A stretch of DNA of 64,000 bases, from assembly GCF_900182605.1 (NCBI RefSeq), contig NZ_FXTB01000001.1, positions 1 to 64,000 of the forward strand, given 5' to 3'. Shown in pieces: positions 17,955 through 25,987 of this stretch. The DNA is from Saccharicrinis carchari (GTDB lineage: Bacteria > Bacteroidota > Bacteroidia > Bacteroidales > Marinilabiliaceae). The notes under the pieces were generated by a model. That model did not search any database, was not told the origin of the DNA, and saw only the letters and a program-made list of their open reading frames with translations. The position numbers and the translations under genes were made by a program. The number at the start of each line of letters is the position of its first letter. Position 1 is the stretch's first letter.

Positions 17955-18542
17955 TTAATTATTCAAAAACAGATAGGTAAGCAAGGGTAAAAAATCTTTA
18001 AGAGCTATCTTCAGTACTTTCAAGGCCTTGGAAATTTGTGCTTCAACCGCTTTTACCGAGATATTTAGTGCCTTGGCTACTTCCTGGTTTTTTTTATTCT
18101 CAAAACGGCTGAGGGTGAAAATTTCGCGGCAGCGGGGCGGCAGGTCGGCCATCGTACGTTCAATGATGGATTCTATTTCCTGAAATGATACAATGGAAGT
18201 ATCCAATTGCTTTAAGGCAGAAAGATGTAAAAGGTTTTGCATCTCGAGGGCAGCCATCTCGTCATAACGTTTTTTTACCTTTTGGTGCCTGAGGTGCATC
18301 AAACAATTATTCTTTACACTGGTGTACAAATAACTTTGGAGTTGAAATTTATTCGTTAGGGACGGATGCTTTTCCCAAAAGGCGATAAATGCATCCTGAA
18401 CAAGTCCCTCGGCATCTTCGTGGGGGACATATTCCTTTGCAAAGTAAACCAAACGAGGATAATACAGGCTAAAAACAACTTCGAAAGCTGCCTCCTGTTT
18501 TTTGTTCAATAGCTCTAGTAGCTCGTTGGTCAGTACGTCCAT
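17955..18542 (-). CDS. ECF (extracytoplasmic function) RNA polymerase sigma factor (PUL1)
   Basis: A sigma-70 family regulator of 195 residues, expected to transcribe PUL1 when released by the FecR protein. Region 2 is seen at about 20-90 (YYPRLVYFAKEY and DAEGLVQDAFIAFWEKHPSL). Region 4 is at about 125-180 (DLPPRCREIFTLSRFENKKNQEVA and NISVKAVEAQISKALKVLK). The frame is open to 18551, but that codon is TTG; the ATG at 18542 is preferred. A TATTTTTG box lies so close upstream that the mRNA could be leaderless. It is divergent from the YfcC transporter gene, sharing a 160-nt gap. Confidence 0.94.
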   Translation of the reverse strand: MDVLTNELLELLNKKQEAAFEVVFSLYYPRLVYFAKEYVPHEDAEGLVQDAFIAFWEKHPSLTNKFQLQSYLYTSVKNNCLMHLRHQKVKKRYDEMAALEMQNLLHLSALKQLDTSIVSFQEIESIIERTMADLPPRCREIFTLSRFENKKNQEVAKALNISVKAVEAQISKALKVLKIALKDFLPLLTYLFLNN

Positions 18543-18548
18543 GAGGGA

Positions 18549-18556
18549 CAAAAATA
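18549..18556 (-). promoter_or_regulatory. -7 box for the PUL1 sigma gene
   Basis: On the minus strand this reads TATTTTTG, matching TAnnTTTG. The expected start of transcription falls at about 18542-18543, on or next to the ATG. No -33 TTG is evident at standard spacing. Confidence 0.4.
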
Positions 18557-18641
18557 TTAATTTATTTTATAACCTTGTTTTTATAAAAGTCTTTTAATTA
18601 CGGACACGGATTGAAAGTCATGGTTCTTTAAAATTATATTC

Positions 18642-18649
18642 TATTTTTG
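18642..18649 (+). promoter_or_regulatory. -7 box for the YfcC transporter gene
   Basis: TATTTTTG on the plus strand matches the Bacteroidota -7 consensus and lies 53 nt before the transporter ATG. No good -33 TTG at the normal distance. Confidence 0.4.
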
Positions 18650-18702
18650 TCCGATAAGTTCATCATCTTAAAAATAATACTTATACTCCAACACCCTGTC
18701 GC

Positions 18703-20292
18703 ATGTTTAAAAAAGTACCCCATACTTATGTTATTGTATTTTCCCTGATTGTTATGGCCGCCGTAGCTACCTGGTTTGTTCCGGGTGGTGAGTATGTTCA
18801 GGAATCCATTACCGTAAATGGCGTAGAACAAACACAGGTGCAGTTTAAAAGCATCGACAGCCAGCCCCAAACCTGGGAGATATTTGCCGCCATGGTGCAT
18901 GGTTTCGAAAAGGGAGCCGGCATCATTGTTTTTATCCTGATGATAGGTGGGGCTTTCTGGGTTATGAACGACTCTAAAGCCATTGATGTGGGGATTTTAT
19001 CTTTTCTGGGTTTTGTTAAAAAGCTGGATCGTTACAGGGCTATACGGTTCGTTGGTGCCAATAACCTTATTTTAATTCTTATCATGTTGATGTTCTCGGT
19101 GTTTGGTGCCGTGTTTGGTATGAGTGAAGAAACCATTGCTTTTATGGTGGTGCTGGTACCATTGGCAATCTCCATGGGTTATGACAGCATTACCGGTGTG
19201 GGTATAGTTTTTGTGGCGGCCGGCCTTGGGTTTGCCGGTGCCGTTTTAAATCCTTTTACCATTGGCATTGCTCAGGGATTGGCCGGTTTGCCCTTATTCT
19301 CCGGTTTTGAGTACCGTTTGGTGTGCTGGTTAGTGATTAATGTGGTGGGTTTTGCTTACATCCTTTGGTACGCCCGAAAGGTGAAAAAGCACCCTAAGCA
19401 ATCCCCTGTTTATGCCGAAGACGAATACTGGCGATCGCGCACAGCGAGCAACATAGAGGGTATAAACGACGCAACGCCCCGTGCCGCCTGGTGGGTGTAT
19501 GCGCTTACAACGCTGGTGCTGATTCTGTTTGCTTTTAAATACCCGCTTACCACCTTAAAAATGGGTGGGGGAGATGGGGTAACCTGGCCTGTGATGCCCG
19601 CGATGGCTGTATTTTTCGTTATTGCAGGCTTCTTGTCGTTGCGTAAAAAAGTGCATTTCTTTATATTGAACCTGCTGGGTTTCACCATTCTGTTTCTGAT
19701 TATTGGGGTGATGGGCTATGCCTGGTACATTACCGAGATTGCTGCCTTATTTTTTGCCATGGGTCTGTTGTCGGGTGCTGCCATTGGACGTGATGCGGAT
19801 AAGATTACCCAATTGTTTTTGGAGGGCGCCAAAGATATTATGTCGGCAGCACTGGTAGTAGGACTGGCCGGGGGTATTATTGTTATTTTGGAGGATGGTA
19901 AGATTGTACATACCATTTTACACGGCATGGCTCAATCCATGAGCGATTTAGGTAATATAACCTCGGTAGGTATTATGTATGGCATTCAAACGATGATTAA
20001 CATTTTTATTCCCAGCGGATCGGCCAAAGCAGCACTAACAATGCCCATTATGGCGCCCTTTAGCGATTTAATAGGTCTGTCGCGGCAGGCAACCGTAATG
20101 GCCTTTCAGTTTGGAGATGGTTTTACCAATATGATTACGCCTACTTCGCCCGTATTGATCGGTGTGCTGGGTGTGGCTAAAATTCCCTATACAAAATGGG
20201 TGAAGTGGATAGCACCCCTGATTACGATTCTGATGGTTCTTGGATTCTTATTGCTGATTCCTACCGTTACCATGGAGCTCAATGGTTTTTAA
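18703..20292 (+). CDS. YfcC-family (DcuC-like) membrane transporter
   Basis: A polytopic inner-membrane protein of 529 residues with about 12 hydrophobic segments. The N-terminus MFKKVPHTYVIVFSLIV followed by WFVPGGEY is characteristic of the YfcC family in the DcuC/ArsB-type ion transporter group. Members are annotated as basic amino acid, peptide or dicarboxylate carriers; the substrate cannot be read here. Conserved-looking loops include NPFTIGIAQGLAGLP and IPSGSAKAALTMPIMAP, typical of the two re-entrant halves. It is divergent from the PUL1 sigma gene, and whether it serves PUL1 is uncertain. Confidence 0.87.
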   Translation: MFKKVPHTYVIVFSLIVMAAVATWFVPGGEYVQESITVNGVEQTQVQFKSIDSQPQTWEIFAAMVHGFEKGAGIIVFILMIGGAFWVMNDSKAIDVGILSFLGFVKKLDRYRAIRFVGANNLILILIMLMFSVFGAVFGMSEETIAFMVVLVPLAISMGYDSITGVGIVFVAAGLGFAGAVLNPFTIGIAQGLAGLPLFSGFEYRLVCWLVINVVGFAYILWYARKVKKHPKQSPVYAEDEYWRSRTASNIEGINDATPRAAWWVYALTTLVLILFAFKYPLTTLKMGGGDGVTWPVMPAMAVFFVIAGFLSLRKKVHFFILNLLGFTILFLIIGVMGYAWYITEIAALFFAMGLLSGAAIGRDADKITQLFLEGAKDIMSAALVVGLAGGIIVILEDGKIVHTILHGMAQSMSDLGNITSVGIMYGIQTMINIFIPSGSAKAALTMPIMAPFSDLIGLSRQATVMAFQFGDGFTNMITPTSPVLIGVLGVAKIPYTKWVKWIAPLITILMVLGFLLLIPTVTMELNGF

Positions 20293-20319
20293 TAATGCAA
20301 CATGCTTTACTGTATTTCA

Positions 20320-20630
20320 CTGTATTTCAATACTCGCTAATTTTGGGTATGGCCTGATAGGAATCTGTCATTATCGGTATCTGCTAAAATCCCTTGTTTA
20401 ATACTTCTATACCTTTACTTACAAATATATTATCAATAAAAGGGCGCTTTACGTAAGGAATCTTTTTACAATTATATTAGGTTCACGAAGCAATTCTTTC
20501 ACAAACGCCATCCCATCCTTTTGAACCGGCAGCTTCGGGTGTTTCGCTCAAAAAAAATAACCGACATCGAGCACCGAAAAGCGATCTTTTTTATAAAAAA
20601 GAGCACGATCTACTCCTTTTTCTTAACCAC
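20320..20630 (-). pseudogene. Decayed partial copy of the PUL1 EEP lipoprotein gene
   Basis: On the minus strand this region matches the 3' part of the EEP gene at 2845-3714. Bases about 20335-20465 correspond to about 2870-3000 (shared AGGGCGCTTT, CTGATA, TTAATACTTC). Bases about 20483-20625 correspond to about 3280-3425 (shared CACGAAGCAATTCTTTCACA, TTCGGGTGTTTCGCTCA, TTTTTTATAAAAAAGAGCAC). Some 275 bp between these blocks is missing, and stops and frameshifts are present. It is therefore a remnant of a second copy, with no intact product. Confidence 0.8.
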
Positions 20631-20820
20631 AACGTTCACAATGTTCGCCATGTTGCATAGTGACTTTTCTGCAATAATTTGGAATTTGCGCCATATTTTA
20701 TATTCCTGCACCATAGTTTTTATCGTATTATAAAACTTAACATATTTAGCCGCATAGCTGTTGTGTACTGCCCTGTCTTTTGCCCCACCTTTGTATCAAC
20801 AGAAATTTAAAAATACAATC

Positions 20821-21060
20821 ATGAAAACGCTAAAAATTAATTCAAAGCAAACCTTGTTAACCATTTCAATCATTGTCCTTTTACTAACAAATATTTTTGC
20901 ACAGTCTGGCAATAATGTACAATCAGATGCCTGCACCAATACGGAGTCAGTTGTAGCTAAACCAAAATTGGATATTTACACGGCCGTATTGTCTGGTCTC
21001 TATGAGCTTGTTAAACAACATATTGAAGGGCAAAGCTATATTGAGGAAACAAAGCCTTGA
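20821..21060 (+). pseudogene. Truncated ankyrin-repeat protein
   Basis: The 79-codon frame starts at the ATG at 20821, with a signal peptide (MKTLKINSK..., cleavage near FAQS). It ends with a sequence like the first half of an ankyrin repeat: LDIYTAVLSGLYELVKQHIEG. In related proteins this would continue into further repeats, but a TGA follows at 21058. It may be a remnant rather than a functional small protein. A frame extension upstream to 20761 begins with TTG and is unlikely. Confidence 0.55.
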
Positions 21061-21239
21061 TTATTTAATCTTTGGAGGTACATCCTATGCTAAAATCCGT
21101 AGCCATAGTAACTTTTATGGGCAGTTTTTGTCATCTCATGTATGAATTTATAGAATGTACTGCAGTTAAAGAAATAAGATACCGGCCTACTAAAGACAGG
21201 TCTCTGAGAGGTTTGTGTTTGTTTTCGATGATCGCCAAT

Positions 21240-21551
21240 TAACTTTCGAATCATCTCATAAATTTTTCTGGTAATTTTGGTGAAATTACTGATTTGACCG
21301 GAATTGAGGGCTTTGTAAACCTAAAGCTATTGGCAGCGTTTGGGCATAAAATAGAGAATATTGATTTAAGCTTAAATACCAAGTTAGGTACTTTATTACT
21401 TCGGGGAAATAATCTTACCAGCGTTGACGTTAGTAATAATCCAAATTTAATTTTGATAGATATTCAGTCAAATGGTCTCAGTTCAATTAACGGCCTATCA
21501 AAAGCGACAAAATTAAAAAAGTTGTATTTTTATGGAGGAATTTTTTATTAA
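21240..21551 (+). pseudogene. Leucine-rich-repeat protein fragment
   Basis: The frame following the TAA at 21240 encodes about 100 residues of the LRR type common in Bacteroidota surface proteins: GEITDLTGIEGFVNLKLL, IENIDLSLNTKLGTLLL, LTSVDVSNNPNLILIDI. It has no signal peptide and no good start, only TTG at 21294. The same frame upstream of the TAA is open from an ATG at 21087, preceded by GGAGG, but that 51-residue stretch does not look like an LRR protein. It is best viewed as a leftover LRR gene piece. Confidence 0.55.
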
Positions 21552-21586
21552 TAAATACGAGTCAGTAATCACTTATTTGAAAAATA

Positions 21587-22150
21587 ATGAACCGATTAAC
21601 TAAAATTTTAGAAAAAAACATTTCGAACAAAAAAGTATTCCTACTTTTTATGCTGACAAATATCGTTTACGTATTTATGTTGATGGTAACGATTCCAAAA
21701 ACTATGGGATTCTCGAACGGAATGAAATTGTTGGATATGCTACCAACGGGATATAATCAGAAATACGTAAATGAATTATTTAGAACACTTGGGGAAAACG
21801 GACGTGACATTTACTTGACAAATCAAATACCTTTGGATATGATTTATCCACTACTTTTTGGTCTGACCTATTCTTTGTTATTGGCATATTTTCTAAAAAA
21901 ACTGAACAAACTCAAATCCCCTTTTACCTACCTATGCTTGTTACCAATAATTGCGGGAATCGCAGATTATCTGGAAAACTTTGGCATCATCGCTATGCTA
22001 AGGAGTTATCCGACCTTAAACCCAACAATTGCGAAATTAACGAATATATTTACATTAATAAAAAGTGGTTCAACTACCCTTTATTTTATTGTCATAATCA
22101 CAATACTAATAGCGGTTGGATATAAAGCCATTGGGCAGAAAAAACAATGA
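21587..22150 (+). CDS. Unrecognised four-helix inner-membrane protein
   Basis: I do not recognise the 187-residue product. It has an N-terminal amphipathic stretch, a first hydrophobic helix at about 19-37 (FLLFMLTNIVYVFMLMVTI), and a roughly 50-residue extracytoplasmic segment. Further helices lie near 85-103, 113-135 and 160-180, and the tail is basic. The stop codon overlaps the ATG of the next gene (ATGA), so the two are translationally coupled. That suggests a functional link with the aspartic protease-like lipoprotein, perhaps as membrane partner; this is inference. Base composition is rather AT-rich compared with the core genes later in the window. Confidence 0.7.
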   Translation: MNRLTKILEKNISNKKVFLLFMLTNIVYVFMLMVTIPKTMGFSNGMKLLDMLPTGYNQKYVNELFRTLGENGRDIYLTNQIPLDMIYPLLFGLTYSLLLAYFLKKLNKLKSPFTYLCLLPIIAGIADYLENFGIIAMLRSYPTLNPTIAKLTNIFTLIKSGSTTLYFIVIITILIAVGYKAIGQKKQ

Positions 22151-23340
22151 GAAATAAATTTATCATACTTCTCCTGACAGGGTGTTTGATTTTTATAACA
22201 TGGGGATGCTCACTTAAATGGACCCAAGCAATCCGTTATGGAGAGGTTTCTCGCGATGAGTTTAGGGAAACCGTTAATATAGAAATTCAAAATGGGCTCG
22301 TATTTTTGCCTGTTACAATTCGAGGAAAACAATATCGTTTTTTATTTGACACAGGAGCACCATTCAGTATTTCAAAACAGCTTCAGCATGAACATGCTTT
22401 TGAAATAATTAGCAAAGGAAACATTATTGACAGTGACCACAACAAAAAAAAGGTTGACTGGGCTCAGGTTGACTCTATCCATGTCGGTAATGTATCATTT
22501 ATGAATCAAACGGCATTTGTTGGGGATTTTAATGCAAACCCACTATTGAAATGTTTGGAGATAGATGGGATTATTGGTTCAAACCTCATAAGGCATGCCA
22601 ACTGGACAATAGACCAGGAACAAAAGACTGTTTCTTTAAATTCAACTATTAATAAGGATGCTTTTCAGGATTGCATCATTATCCCATTCAAAACGGATTA
22701 TCAATACAATATCTTCATAGATGTTCATATTGGCCCGGCTACGGTAAAAAATGTATTGATGGATTATGGCTCCAACGGGTCGATATCATTGAATAATGAA
22801 ATATTTACTACCCTTAAAGGTAGAAATATCATCGGTGCAGTGTTATTGGAAAAAGGCGTGCAACAAGCCGGTATTATTGGTAAACCTGTAAACTTTGATC
22901 GTAAGATTACATATAACGACTCAGTTGGCATAGGCAGGTTAGGCCTTAACAATATCATGCTGCGAACAGGAAAAACTGTTTCCCTTGGAAATAAATTGCT
23001 ATCCCGATTTCCGGTAACTATCGATTGGGATAAACAAAACCTTTATTTTAGACAAAATGACACGTCCGAAGAATCAAATCGTTTCCCTCGTTTTAGCCTG
23101 GGTTATTCAACTGAAAAAGGCATTTATGTTCAGTCTGTTATAAAAAACTCAAACGCCTGGGTCAAAGGAGTTAGACCAAATTGTATAATAGAAAGAATTG
23201 ACAGTTTGGATTTTGAAAATGGCAATGATTTTTGTGATTACGCAAAGCATGAGCTTGGAGATAATATTTTTGTACAATTAATTGATACAACAGGCCAAAG
23301 GCAGGAACTTAATATTCGTCAGACTCCTATAATAAAATAA
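22147..23340 (+). CDS. Retropepsin-like aspartic protease with PDZ domain, lipoprotein
   Basis: The 397-residue exported protein has a lipobox-like Cys at about 21. The first half carries the aspartic protease motif FDTGAPFSIS (Asp at 68), followed by GIIGSNLIRHANWTID, typical of the retropepsin-like fold. The second half repeats the fold but shows MDYGSNGSISL (Asp at 206), with Tyr in place of the usual Thr/Ser. The C-terminus (about 315-390) looks like a PDZ domain (KGIYVQSVIKNSNAWVKG). Such two-fold proteins form an active site from both halves, so the altered second motif may weaken or change activity. It overlaps the previous gene by 4 nt. Confidence 0.8.
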   Translation: MRNKFIILLLTGCLIFITWGCSLKWTQAIRYGEVSRDEFRETVNIEIQNGLVFLPVTIRGKQYRFLFDTGAPFSISKQLQHEHAFEIISKGNIIDSDHNKKKVDWAQVDSIHVGNVSFMNQTAFVGDFNANPLLKCLEIDGIIGSNLIRHANWTIDQEQKTVSLNSTINKDAFQDCIIIPFKTDYQYNIFIDVHIGPATVKNVLMDYGSNGSISLNNEIFTTLKGRNIIGAVLLEKGVQQAGIIGKPVNFDRKITYNDSVGIGRLGLNNIMLRTGKTVSLGNKLLSRFPVTIDWDKQNLYFRQNDTSEESNRFPRFSLGYSTEKGIYVQSVIKNSNAWVKGVRPNCIIERIDSLDFENGNDFCDYAKHELGDNIFVQLIDTTGQRQELNIRQTPIIK

Positions 23341-23431
23341 CGAATGCCAATCGAGTAATTCGCTGGCCTTCATTTGACTGCCAGTGCGCATCTCGCCATC
23401 AAAGGATATTCTACATACAAATAAATAAACC

Positions 23432-23968
23432 ATGGAAAGAACATTAGAAGAGCAAAGAATAGCGTATGCCAGCCGAAAATTTGTTGCCACGCCACTTGCA
23501 GGTTTAATTGCATGGCTCGTTATAGGCATATCCGGCCTTGTATTGCCTGTTGAGGCAACGATTTGGGTGTTGTTTATCGCAACGGGCAGCATTGTTTATC
23601 TGGGTATTTTTATTTCAAAATTTACGGGCGAGGATTTTTTGGACAAAGAGAAATCCAAAAATGTTTTCGACAGTCTTTTCTTATTTACGGTGGGGCAAGC
23701 GGTGTTGGTATATGCCATCGCCATTCCGTTTTTTATTCTGGATTATACCTACTTGCCCCTGACCGTTGGGGTTTTAACGGGAACCATGTGGTTGCCCTTT
23801 TCGTGGATCATCAAACATTGGGTGGGCCTATTTCATTCGCTAACCCGAACAGCGACGGTCACTGCCCTCTGGTATCTTTTCCCGGAGAATAGATTTACGG
23901 CTATCCCCTTTGCCATAGTGGGCGTTTATGTGACCACCCTGATTATCCTTAAAAAGAGGAAGAAATGA
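23432..23968 (+). CDS. Small polytopic membrane protein (possibly DUF7010-like)
   Basis: A 178-residue protein with about five hydrophobic helices: about 21-38, 44-60, 82-104, 106-125 and 150-172. The N-terminus ERTLEEQRIAYASRKFVATPLAG resembles small membrane proteins called DUF7010, but I am not certain. No catalytic motif is visible. It ends in a basic KKRKK tail, consistent with inner-membrane orientation. It stands alone, 91 nt after the protease gene and 186 nt before the SRPBCC gene. Confidence 0.72.
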   Translation: MERTLEEQRIAYASRKFVATPLAGLIAWLVIGISGLVLPVEATIWVLFIATGSIVYLGIFISKFTGEDFLDKEKSKNVFDSLFLFTVGQAVLVYAIAIPFFILDYTYLPLTVGVLTGTMWLPFSWIIKHWVGLFHSLTRTATVTALWYLFPENRFTAIPFAIVGVYVTTLIILKKRKK

Positions 23969-23976
23969 TTTGCAGC

Positions 23977-24017
23977 TGTAACAGGGCGGTTGTGGGGTTG
24001 CCCGGATAGAGGTTACA
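23977..24017 (+). other. Inverted repeat after membrane-protein gene
   Basis: TGTAAC...GGGC pairs with GCCC...GTTACA across about 41 nt, giving two nested stems. The layout recalls an integron attC site or a terminator-like structure, but the core bases do not fit RYYYAAC/GTTRRRY and there is no T-run. Confidence 0.35.
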
Positions 24018-24154
24018 TCGAGGTTCATCAAAAAAAACTGAATACAATTAAACAAGAACCCGGCACAACCATCTGGCGGTGTGTATTGTTCATGTTGCAT
24101 GGCATCCATATATCCGGTTGATTGTATGGTGGCGTTAAATATCAAATCTTTAAA

Positions 24155-24598
24155 ATGAAACCAATCAATAGTTCCGCACCGGTTAAAGCTAAAAAATCAA
24201 TTGTCATACATGCAGACATTGAAAGGGTGTGGAACATACTTACGCATATAAACAAGTGGTCCGCTTGGAATGCGGATATATCCATATCAAAAATGAATGG
24301 CCAAATACAGGTAGGGCAAACATTTGATTGGAAAACAGGGGGAACAACACTTCACTCTAACATCCACACTTGTAACCCGAATACCCAATTTGGCTGGACC
24401 GGGAAAGTTTTTGGAGTATATGCCATCCACAACTGGATTTTAAGTGAAACCGCGAATGGCACCAAGGTCACTGTAGAAGAGAGCATGGAGGGTATTTTAG
24501 CAAAATTATTCCGCAAGTCGTTTCAGCAGACCCTCGAAAACGGAATGGCCAACTGGCTCGAGTCACTAAAAAAGGAATGTGAAAAAAAGACAGGATAA
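24155..24598 (+). CDS. SRPBCC (START-like) domain protein
   Basis: The 147-residue cytoplasmic protein has the helix-grip fold typical of polyketide cyclase/AHSA1-like proteins. IVIHADIERVWNILTHINKWSAWNADI forms the first beta strand and helix, followed by GQTFDWKTGGT, a strand pattern, and a long C-terminal helix (QQTLENGMANWLESLKKECE). Such domains bind hydrophobic ligands or act as aromatase/cyclase-like enzymes; the ligand is unknown. The ATG at 24155 is preferred over the TTG at 24122. An AraC-type regulator gene begins 2 nt after its stop, suggesting the regulator may control or sense what this protein handles. Confidence 0.85.
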   Translation: MKPINSSAPVKAKKSIVIHADIERVWNILTHINKWSAWNADISISKMNGQIQVGQTFDWKTGGTTLHSNIHTCNPNTQFGWTGKVFGVYAIHNWILSETANGTKVTVEESMEGILAKLFRKSFQQTLENGMANWLESLKKECEKKTG

Positions 24599-24600
24599 CA

Positions 24601-25416
24601 TTGAAATTTTTGAAAGACATAAGGCAATTATACACTCCAATTCAACCGACTGTGCAGCAATCGGCCGGCAATGTTAGCTATGTAGAAATGCTACCCGACG
24701 TAACACTACAACCATTCATCTATTGCTATTGGGAACTGAAAACCTTACAAACGCTTAAAGATCCGTTCAATTACAAGGTTGTTTCAGACGGTTGTATCGA
24801 CATTTTCTTTGAGCTTAACAATCCTTGTGAGAATTTTGTAATGGGCTTCTGTAAAAAATACACTGAGTTTCTGCTTGGCAATACATTTCATTATGTGGGC
24901 GTACGTTTTTTGCCGACAATGTTTCCCCAGATATTTAATGTAAATGCTTCCGAATTAAGCAACAAATTTGAAAACTTAAATCTAATCGTACCCAAAACAT
25001 CGCAATTTATTTCTGGGTATTTTGAACCTAACAAAGATATCAATCAAATAAAACAACTGTTCGACCATTATTTTACCGGACTTATCTCAAAAATTAACTT
25101 CAACAACGACATCAGGATTTATAAAGCCATCTCAATTATTGCAGAAAACTCAGGCACCTTAAATATTGAAAAAGATATAGATACAGGCATTAGTGTAAGG
25201 CAACTTCGCAGACTGTTTAAATTTTATATTGGCGATACAGCAAAAACATTCAGCCAGGTAGTTCGTTTTCAAAATATACTGAACGCAAAACCATCATCAC
25301 AAAGTTTGCGGCAAAAAAAACTCTTCTTTGATGTTGGCTATTACGACCAGGCACATTTTATAAAAGAGTTTAAAAACTTTTACGGAGGTACCCCCGGCAA
25401 TGCTTTTGGCAGATAA
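24601..25416 (+). CDS. AraC-family regulator with DUF6597-like N-terminus
   Basis: A 271-residue transcription regulator. The N-terminal part (about 20-150) resembles the DUF6597 ligand-sensing domain (LQPFIYCYWELKTL, VVSDGCIDIFFEL, GVRFLPTMFPQIF). The C-terminal HTH region (about 185-271) has ISVRQLRRLFKFYIGDTAKTF and LFFDVGYYDQAHFIKEFKNFYG, the second being the well conserved AraC helix. The start is a TTG placed 2 nt behind the SRPBCC stop; an internal ATG at codon 30 would remove part of the domain, so TTG is likely. The regulator is probably co-transcribed with the SRPBCC gene. Confidence 0.84.
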   Translation: MKFLKDIRQLYTPIQPTVQQSAGNVSYVEMLPDVTLQPFIYCYWELKTLQTLKDPFNYKVVSDGCIDIFFELNNPCENFVMGFCKKYTEFLLGNTFHYVGVRFLPTMFPQIFNVNASELSNKFENLNLIVPKTSQFISGYFEPNKDINQIKQLFDHYFTGLISKINFNNDIRIYKAISIIAENSGTLNIEKDIDTGISVRQLRRLFKFYIGDTAKTFSQVVRFQNILNAKPSSQSLRQKKLFFDVGYYDQAHFIKEFKNFYGGTPGNAFGR

Positions 25417-25486
25417 ATTTTGTCCGATTTTTACAATGTTTGGAGCGTAATCTGTAAGAAATTTGTATCGTAAATCAACTATCGAA

Positions 25487-25987
25487 ATGATGAAACAAAT
25501 ACTAACAATGCTATTGGTGGCTTGCTTAACAGCGAATGCCTATTCACAAACGGATCCGTCAATTAAAAATCGAAACACAATGAAATTAAATGCAGGTATT
25601 ATAACAACAAAGCTGGCAGAGAGCAAAACTTTTTATACCGATAACTTAGGATTTGGGGTAACATTCGAAAATGAATTTTACCTGTTGATGCACACACCCA
25701 ACCGCGAAGCAGAAATTAGTTTTTTGCTCCCCGACCATCCAAGTCAGCAAGCTCTTTTTCATAAACCATTTCAAGGACAAGGAATGTATTTGACCATTGA
25801 GGTGGAGGATGTGGACCAAATATACGATGAGCTAAAGAAGAAAGGAGTTTCAATAAAAATCGACATACGCAACGAACCTTGGGGCGATAGGCATTTTGCT
25901 ATCCAGGACCCTAACGGTGTAGGTATCGACATTGTAAAATATTCACCACCTCAAGATAAAGACAATGGATACAGCAGTGAGAAATAA
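25487..25987 (+). CDS. VOC/glyoxalase-fold protein with signal peptide
   Basis: The 166-residue product joins a signal peptide (MMKQILTMLLVACLTANAYSQ) to a glyoxalase/bleomycin-resistance VOC domain (KLNAGIITTKLAESKTFYTDNLGF, YLTIEVEDVDQIYDELKKKGV, DPNGVGIDIVKY). VOC proteins are metal enzymes or binding proteins, usually cytoplasmic, so export is unusual. An internal ATG at MKLNAGI, codon 41 of the longest frame, would give a cytoplasmic form. The frame upstream to 25463 starts with TTG. The 3' end overlaps the next gene by 23 nt, indicating coupling. Confidence 0.82.
   Translation: MMKQILTMLLVACLTANAYSQTDPSIKNRNTMKLNAGIITTKLAESKTFYTDNLGFGVTFENEFYLLMHTPNREAEISFLLPDHPSQQALFHKPFQGQGMYLTIEVEDVDQIYDELKKKGVSIKIDIRNEPWGDRHFAIQDPNGVGIDIVKYSPPQDKDNGYSSEK

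Noticed and set aside
20761-20820. Upstream extension of the ankyrin fragment
   Set aside because: It starts at TTG, and the ATG at 20821 alone begins a normal signal peptide.
21087-21242. 51-codon frame with GGAGG upstream
   Set aside because: Not recognisable, and Shine-Dalgarno motifs are a weak guide in Bacteroidota. Kept only as a note with the LRR fragment.
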